From Chloropicon primus (Eukaryota > Chlorophyta > Chloropicophyceae > Chloropicales > Chloropicaceae): DNA of 64,000 bases. The stretch spans positions 248,001 to 312,000 of the forward strand of contig CP060756.1 in NCBI GenBank assembly GCA_023205875.1, given 5' to 3'. The notes under the pieces are model-generated. The model had not been told where the DNA came from. It made no database searches and worked only from the letters and a program-made list of their open reading frames with translations. Position 1 is the stretch's first letter. Each line of letters opens with the position of its first letter. This document shows positions 60,001 through 64,000 of the stretch, in pieces. The translations under genes were made by a program, and so were the position numbers.

Positions 60001-61593
60001 TACCCAATGTCTGACGCAAACGAGGAGGACCTCGCAAGGCTCATCATTGCAAATTGCAACGAACCCGTTGTTCAGAGGAAGCCAGAGTTTTGTGAGCTCA
60101 TGCTGAAGTACAAGGATCTGTTCCCTACGAACGCGCCTTTTCACGCGCTGGACCATTGGGCTCCCACAGTTCCAAACCATTTCGTGGAGTACTTTCACAT
60201 CAACCACCCTTGTGTGGAGCGGTACATCCTCACGTGCATGGATAATGCACCGATAGGGAGCACAAAATTCGTGATACCACAGATCATACAATGCTTGAGG
60301 TACCAGGAGTGCAGCGAGACCGTCGAGAAGGTGCTGATGAAAGCCGCCAGGAGAGACGCCATTATTGCAGCTTACATCTATTGGCAACTGAACGGAGAGA
60401 AAACGCCACCTGACGAGGTGTTCAATCCTGTGATCAAGAGGTCAGGCTGGAAGCCTCCCGAGGATGCGGGCCTGTGGAAGATCTCCGACGCAGTTCTATC
60501 GAGGTTCAAGTCTTGCATCCCTCAAAAGATAGTCAAAAGCGTGAACTACCAAGTGCAGTATTTTGACAAAATCTACGGCGTCGCAAACTACCTGGGCTCG
60601 GTACCCAAGGAGGATAGGGTTTCGGAGCTTCGGAAGAAGCTGAAGGAGATCGAAAATCCAGAAAACCCCGTCTACATTCCCTTTTACCCTGACAAGTTCG
60701 TGGAGTCAATAGATTACAGCAGCTGCATAACTTTGCCTAGCGCGGCGAAGATACCCATTCTGGTGTTCTTCAACACCAAAACAACGGACGGGGTGAGAGA
60801 GAGGGTCGGGTGCATCTTCAAGGTGGGCGATGACTGTCGCCAAGACGTTCTTGCCTTGCAGATCGTATCGATGTTGGAACACACGTTCAAGGATACAGGT
60901 CTTGACCTCTTCCTTTATACGTACGGTGTGATAACAACTGATTACGAGTGCGGGCTGATCGAGGTGGTCCCCAACACGAAGAGCCGGAGTGGTCTCGGAG
61001 AGCTCAGCGATTGCGGGCTCGTGCAAATTTTCAAGCAAAGCTTTGGAGAGCCCGGTAGCAAGGCTTTCGAGACGGCGCGCCAGAACTTCATAAGATCATG
61101 CGCTGGCTACGCCGTGTCGTCGTACATCCTTTGGGCGAAGGACAGGCACAATGGCAACATGCTCATCGACAAGGACGGGCACTTGATTCACATCGATTTT
61201 GGGTTCATCTTTGGAATATCCCCTGGCGGCAACCTGGGTTTCGAGAACGCCGGGTTCAAACTCAGTCACGAGATGTGCCAGCTTATCGATCCTTTGGGCA
61301 ACAGGAAGAGCGAGGAATACAAGTATTTCAAGAAGATTTGCATTAGGGGTTTTCTGGCGGCGAGGAGGAGGTCCCAAGACATCATGGACTGCGTGTCCCT
61401 CATGTCAAAGAGCGGGCTGCCCTGCTTTGGTTACGGCAAGCCCCTGGAGGCGTTGAGAAAGCGTCTGGTGATCGACATGAGCACAAACGAGGCGGCTGCT
61501 TACTTTGAGGGTGTTGTGGATGATGCCTACATGAAGTGGACGACAGGGTTTTACGATGTCATCCAGTTCCTCCAGCAGGGCATCCCAAAATAA
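57034..61593 (+). CDS. PI4KA: Phosphatidylinositol 4-kinase III alpha
   Basis: A 1519-residue single-exon lipid kinase making PI4P at the plasma membrane. The N-terminal about 1000 residues are helical-repeat (dimerisation/scaffold) with little motif identity; the PIK helical domain is about 970-1170 (YILTCMDNAPIGSTKFVIPQ ... MKAARRDAIIAAYIYWQL). The kinase domain shows VGDDCRQDVLALQ (with K upstream in IFKVGDD), catalytic DRHNGNML (Asp at about 1370), metal-binding HIDFGF (Asp about 1388) and the PI4K-alpha-specific FIFGISPGGNLGFENAGFKL with LSHEM. It ends YDVIQFLQQGIPK. Shorter than the human or plant enzyme (about 2000 residues), the difference lying in the N-terminal scaffold. Partners TTC7 and FAM126 are not in the window. 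Start: ATG at 57034, second in-frame Met at 57037. Confidence 0.95.
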   Translation: MMEDVTTGEGAPHCHGAVKHLLFFTTEEKKLKHFRRVKVAANLLRSTNHDLRSPVTHKSQRVNLVRIIEFSKALLGYKEDPRDKAISVWVVDTLLAYSYPIGTFSGDEEIIKEFGELAHELAHVVLDLHESLFKLFQSLSYPEELANFLLHVGLQLIPQVWKSKLDTSKILFRTRQQLGNLLRKVKEDDKDLNLKLKCAPSYAFLSRFFSAVLTVEYLHGSADFAVDLLKDVLHCAAEKRIQVAPIEAYLEQRVECFSGNIMKQIAEVSAIFWACLRMPTVSKLDVAHKGVFGWVLEGQIVGDFADTRCLPPSLGAVGPELLPAISYLSQEVLRWLNGVDITSSLKYGILDWLICVMLDIPVSRNESLEQQMRSVLDTMIKQRIKSENSLERTLKCSLVCFWYRKQVYLRASELDKQFCELLCSFLSTLTPVLDVTESEIYCINSMLVGWESEIHALKESIPFLGSCHPKYRPYISAIYTIERANCTYSPLDFFQTVLRISAYENTLRVLGISFIYGKFRSELESVFMFQIRKLAFNDSVSSIEGKLTILVCKSMDYLKDEACSPAVEDWILDFVQKFLMDYDQLCWNRACSIHMMKLSTKKKKLYMWWFNRLVTKLHPDVVIALLCTAFYSESDFAFGKSNIDKSRLEEEMHLFRESLMKKVFESISIKDKDDKKIAQLVMQALSFDRVHLINQMKVVFSLDWPKDIKQFDTEVQKILQYEGLSMKGLDLALASLRLARPVISELSNRVLKNQNQEDYVHSEEEENITKESTASVFKDHKPWNVHVSRACSKKKERTLFANIRRNWMTVLMNNSTTNNLDIHYFYGVCARMIRIFTSDIQAWKGRISNLHNIEDILSSCIDFCLERHEKSANSAEDIRRRIATLTLTWLYEDSDVTPRLCLNDLDGTERDGKIPWDKPYFEKAASVSENVQFLLAMKLLEMDYRHSQVWMKPTDQKNHQFALVDTSAHTMTTKLWELYPEFANLSLRYYPMSDANEEDLARLIIANCNEPVVQRKPEFCELMLKYKDLFPTNAPFHALDHWAPTVPNHFVEYFHINHPCVERYILTCMDNAPIGSTKFVIPQIIQCLRYQECSETVEKVLMKAARRDAIIAAYIYWQLNGEKTPPDEVFNPVIKRSGWKPPEDAGLWKISDAVLSRFKSCIPQKIVKSVNYQVQYFDKIYGVANYLGSVPKEDRVSELRKKLKEIENPENPVYIPFYPDKFVESIDYSSCITLPSAAKIPILVFFNTKTTDGVRERVGCIFKVGDDCRQDVLALQIVSMLEHTFKDTGLDLFLYTYGVITTDYECGLIEVVPNTKSRSGLGELSDCGLVQIFKQSFGEPGSKAFETARQNFIRSCAGYAVSSYILWAKDRHNGNMLIDKDGHLIHIDFGFIFGISPGGNLGFENAGFKLSHEMCQLIDPLGNRKSEEYKYFKKICIRGFLAARRRSQDIMDCVSLMSKSGLPCFGYGKPLEALRKRLVIDMSTNEAAAYFEGVVDDAYMKWTTGFYDVIQFLQQGIPK

Positions 61594-61708
61594 GTTTAGG
61601 TGTGTAGAAAACTTTTGTATCATTAAAACCAAAGTGCGAAGAGAAACCTTCTTTTGCCTACGAATGTCGTTTTTACACAAAGAGTGGACCCGCAAAGGCT
61701 TTCCATAG

Positions 61709-63394
61709 TTACCCGAAGGGATTCCCGAACTTCTGCATCAGAGCAGGAACCTCCGACTCCAAGATATCATCCATAGCCTTCAGCTTGTCCGCGCTCAGCT
61801 TGGAGAAGGAATCGATCTTGCAGCTGCGCAGGTGCTCCCTGAAAGGCTCCAGGGCAGGGAAGTCGCCCACGGCGAGGTTGTTCTTCTGCTGGACCTTCAA
61901 AAAAGTCTCCTCGAGCCTGCTCACGAGCTTCTGCTGCTTCGACTCTTTGCCAAACATCGTCGGCATGGAATCCCTCAGCGCGGACAGAATCAGGCAGTGG
62001 ATCTTCAAGGACCTCACCCTCTTGACAAACTCGCTGATCTTCCTCGCCGCGTTGGACTGTGGAATCTCGTACAGGTCCTCGATCAGATTCTTCCGCTCCC
62101 TGTCCATCAGGTCCCCGAACTCGGTGTACACGTACTCCGAGTCCTGAAAATTCCCTGTGTACACCCTCGGAACCTCGGGGGACCTGAATATCCTGCTGAG
62201 CGACCACATTAGGGCTCCGTACACTTTCATGAGGTGCTGGGAGTCGACCTGATCCGCCTTGTTCAGCACGATTCTCACCTTGTCGTCGAACCCATGGAGG
62301 GCTTGAATCACCCTCTTGAACTCGTCGCTGATGTCCAGCTTGTAAGGATCGAACAGGAGCAAGATCAGGTCGGTCCTCTCCGCGAACCAGCGCACCACCT
62401 CGGGGAACTCGTAGCCCCTCTCCAGCCTCTGCTTCTCCCCGGAGAGGACTCCAGGGGTGTCCACAATGTCGATGGAATTCAAGAGCTCGGCCGGCATCTC
62501 CGCTCCCGCGAACTTGTTCAAGAACTTTTGCCCAAACTTTGTCAAACCGGCGTAGGGCTTGTCCGCCGAGACCGCCAAGGCGTTGCCGGGCATCGTCTTT
62601 GCGGTCACGGAGTGGGAGACGACCACAAACCTATCGGTGGTCGGCTCCGGCCCGATCACCGCGGACGGGTACTGCTCGCCCAGGAGGTACTTGATGAAGC
62701 TGGTCTTCCCCACACTGTACTGCCCGAGCATCATCACCGACGGCTTTGCCGAGAAATCCTGCGGCCTCATGACCGGGGAGTGGAAGAGGGGAAACTGGAA
62801 CTTCTCCTCCAGAGGCTTCAAGTTCTTCATGTAGAGCTTGCAGAGGCCGTCCTGGAGGCTGTTGACGTTCTTCACCGACATTTTGGGGTTCACCTTGGTC
62901 CCCAGCCCGAGCTTGCTCTTCATGGGCGAGGCGCTGGGCTTCACGGCCGGCTCGAAGGACCCCGACACATTGATGCCGACCAGCTGCGGCAGGCTCAGGT
63001 CCTGCTCCTTGTTGATCTCCCTGGCGACCTGGGAGTTGATGGTCCTCCCCGCCTGTGCGATCGAGATCAGCTTCATCGCGACGACGAACTCCTCGAGCTC
63101 CAGGGTCCCCCTCCTCTTGCTGTCGGCGAGGGCCCACACCTTGGCGAGCGTGGGCTGGGGCAGCCTCGACCTCGAGAAGAACGTCACGGCCTCATTCCCG
63201 TTCACCACCCCGTCCTTGTCCTTGTCCGCCTCCTTGAACCACTTGTAAAACTCGCCGGGCGAGTCCCCGAGTCCCAGCGGCCTGCTGTAGTTCGGCTTCT
63301 TCGCGGACCCGTCCCCCTTCTTCGAGGGCGTCTTCGCCTTGCCCTCCTTCCCCTGGGGGCTCGGGCTCGGGCTCTTCTTCGACGATGAGAACAT
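61709..63394 (-). CDS. EHD1: EHD-family dynamin-like membrane-remodelling ATPase, plant type
   Basis: A 561-residue protein with the EH domain at the N-terminus, as in plant and algal EHDs (animal EHDs have it at the C-terminus). The EF-hand loop is DKDKDGVVNGNE (residues 57-68), with Asp, Asp, Asp, Gly and Glu ligands in place. The dynamin-type ATPase has the P-loop GQYSVGKTS (224-232), a switch-I segment GPEPTTDRFVVV, DTPGVLSGEKQR (Walker B/G3) and NKADQVD (G4). A helical C-terminus ends PALMQKFGNPFG. EHDs assemble on endosomes and drive recycling. Basic/Ser-rich N-terminus (KKSPSPSPQGKEG). Start: ATG of MFSSSKKSP. It lies next to PI4K-alpha (115 bp convergent gap) and near RME-8, all endosome-linked, though unlikely to be an operon. 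Confidence 0.96.
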   Translation of the reverse strand: MFSSSKKSPSPSPQGKEGKAKTPSKKGDGSAKKPNYSRPLGLGDSPGEFYKWFKEADKDKDGVVNGNEAVTFFSRSRLPQPTLAKVWALADSKRRGTLELEEFVVAMKLISIAQAGRTINSQVAREINKEQDLSLPQLVGINVSGSFEPAVKPSASPMKSKLGLGTKVNPKMSVKNVNSLQDGLCKLYMKNLKPLEEKFQFPLFHSPVMRPQDFSAKPSVMMLGQYSVGKTSFIKYLLGEQYPSAVIGPEPTTDRFVVVSHSVTAKTMPGNALAVSADKPYAGLTKFGQKFLNKFAGAEMPAELLNSIDIVDTPGVLSGEKQRLERGYEFPEVVRWFAERTDLILLLFDPYKLDISDEFKRVIQALHGFDDKVRIVLNKADQVDSQHLMKVYGALMWSLSRIFRSPEVPRVYTGNFQDSEYVYTEFGDLMDRERKNLIEDLYEIPQSNAARKISEFVKRVRSLKIHCLILSALRDSMPTMFGKESKQQKLVSRLEETFLKVQQKNNLAVGDFPALEPFREHLRSCKIDSFSKLSADKLKAMDDILESEVPALMQKFGNPFG

Positions 63395-63527
63395 CTCCTC
63401 GAGCTCGAGGGGTTCGCACACCAGCAACAACACACACACACACAAGAACTCCCTCTCCTTCTCCACTTGGTAACGGCTTCTGTCTCGAGAGTCTCTTGTC
63501 CACGACTCCGGACGCCAAACGCGTCAA

Positions 63528-63557
63528 CCGAGGGCTCTTTGGAAAGACCAAGAGACG
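63528..63557 (-). promoter_or_regulatory. Copy of a dispersed palindromic element
   Basis: On the minus strand: GGTCTTTCCAAAGAGCCCTC followed by GGTTGACGCG, about 137 bp upstream of the EHD ATG and in its orientation. It is the closest match to the copy at 14691. Confidence 0.45.
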
Positions 63558-63889
63558 GTGACTCGCGCCAATCCCTCCTCTCCCGCTTCCTCCGTCCCTC
63601 ACGTCGCCCAAAAACAGACCAAAGCACACAAGAGAGCACGCGCGGCCGTTACCGCCCCACACAATTGATTCCCCTCGTCGAAACCCTCGAAACCCTAAAC
63701 CTTTTTGCATTCTACACGAGACGTTAATTCTACGGAGTAACTTTCCATAAGAATAAGTAACGTCTCCTGAAGAATGATACCCCCAATTTTTACTTAAGGA
63801 AATACGATGTGTGTTGGCGTTTGATTAAGGAAAAGCGCTAGCACTGGCCGCGGCCCTTCCGAGAGACAAGCGAACAACGGCTAACTTTT

Positions 63890-64000
63890 TACCCAGCACA
63901 GGAGCCAGGAGCTTTACCAGAGGAGCCAGGAGCTTTACCAGAGGAGCTTTACCCAGCACAGGAGCCAGGAGCTTTACCCAGCACAGCCAGGAGCTTTACC
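63890..64000. repeat. Tandem repeat, GGAGCTTTACC(C)AG units, truncated by window end
   Basis: Repeats built from ACCCAGCACAGGAGCC and AGGAGCTTTACCAGAGGAGC in alternating order. Six GGAGCTTTACC-like blocks are visible, with unit lengths of about 20-31 bp. Confidence 0.85.

Larger units (their letters stand above)
63395..64000. other. Upstream region of EHD gene to window end
   Basis: About 600 bp with (CA)n at about 63429-63444, a palindromic element near 63540, a plant telo-box GAAACCCTAAACC near 63690-63702, and an AT-rich tract from 63720. The tandem array from 63895 runs off the window. No gene recognised. Confidence 0.5.

Overview
The window is nuclear DNA of a green alga (Chlorophyta), with a compact, GC-rich genome. 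The evidence is a nuclear-encoded PetN (cytochrome b6f) precursor with a bipartite plastid/lumen leader, a plant-type RR-TZF zinc-finger protein, a plant-type EHD protein with its EH domain at the N-terminus, a probable CGL160 thylakoid ATP-synthase assembly factor, plant-style NUDIX enzymes, and a mitochondrial F1-beta gene with a spliceosomal GT-AG intron. The genus cannot be fixed from the sequence; a small intron-poor picoalga (for example a Chloropicon-like lineage) would fit.

I find 27 protein genes in 64 kb. Most are single-exon, including a 7-kb RME-8 gene, a 5-kb coiled-coil gene and a 4.6-kb PI4-kinase gene. Spliced structures can be read in four: ATP2 (1 intron), an SFI1-like gene (2 introns, with an 8-nt first coding piece), a RING-CH E3 ligase (1 intron) and an MgtE-type Mg2+ transporter (3 introns). 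Genes alternate strands, with 70-130 bp convergent gaps and 400-1100 bp divergent gaps rich in microsatellites.

Layout. 0-9.4 kb: partial formyl-THF deformylase (-), coiled-coil protein with a PH/TH1-like tail (+), a 28S-rRNA-like fragment, kinesin-14 (+), NADH pyrophosphatase with a peroxisomal SRL tail (-), PetN (+). 9.5-19.9 kb: plastid GIY-YIG-like protein (-), CGL160-like (+), glutathione reductase (-), RR-TZF (+), ATP synthase beta (-), TMEM128-like (-). 20-29 kb: PhnP-like MBL hydrolase (+), 73-bp minisatellite, oligoribonuclease (+), IleRS (-), cyclic-nucleotide-binding protein (+), NUDT20/24-type Nudix (-), a promoter tandem duplication. 30-39 kb: fascin-like/Sfi1-repeat protein (+), CNNM/CBS transporter (+), RING-CH ligase (-), MgtE (-), MYND protein (-). 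39-64 kb: giant coiled coil (-), flavoprotein oxidoreductase (-), small membrane protein (+), RME-8/GRV2 (+), UNC93-like MFS (-), PI4K-alpha (+), EHD (-), and a tandem array cut by the window end.

The genes are not an operon or pathway cluster. Themes recur by chance or loosely: endosome traffic (RME-8, EHD, PI4K-alpha lie side by side at 48-63 kb), redox (glutathione reductase, flavoprotein, NADH pyrophosphatase), photosynthetic or ATP-synthase assembly (PetN, CGL160, ATP2), and microtubule or centrin structures (kinesin-14, SFI1, coiled coils). No virus-like elements or transposons were recognised. The most unusual items are the 28S-like fragment with a preserved helix but an enlarged sarcin-ricin loop, a repeated palindromic element upstream of several genes, the minisatellite that is open in all three forward frames next to the oligoribonuclease, and the fascin-like/Sfi1 fusion.
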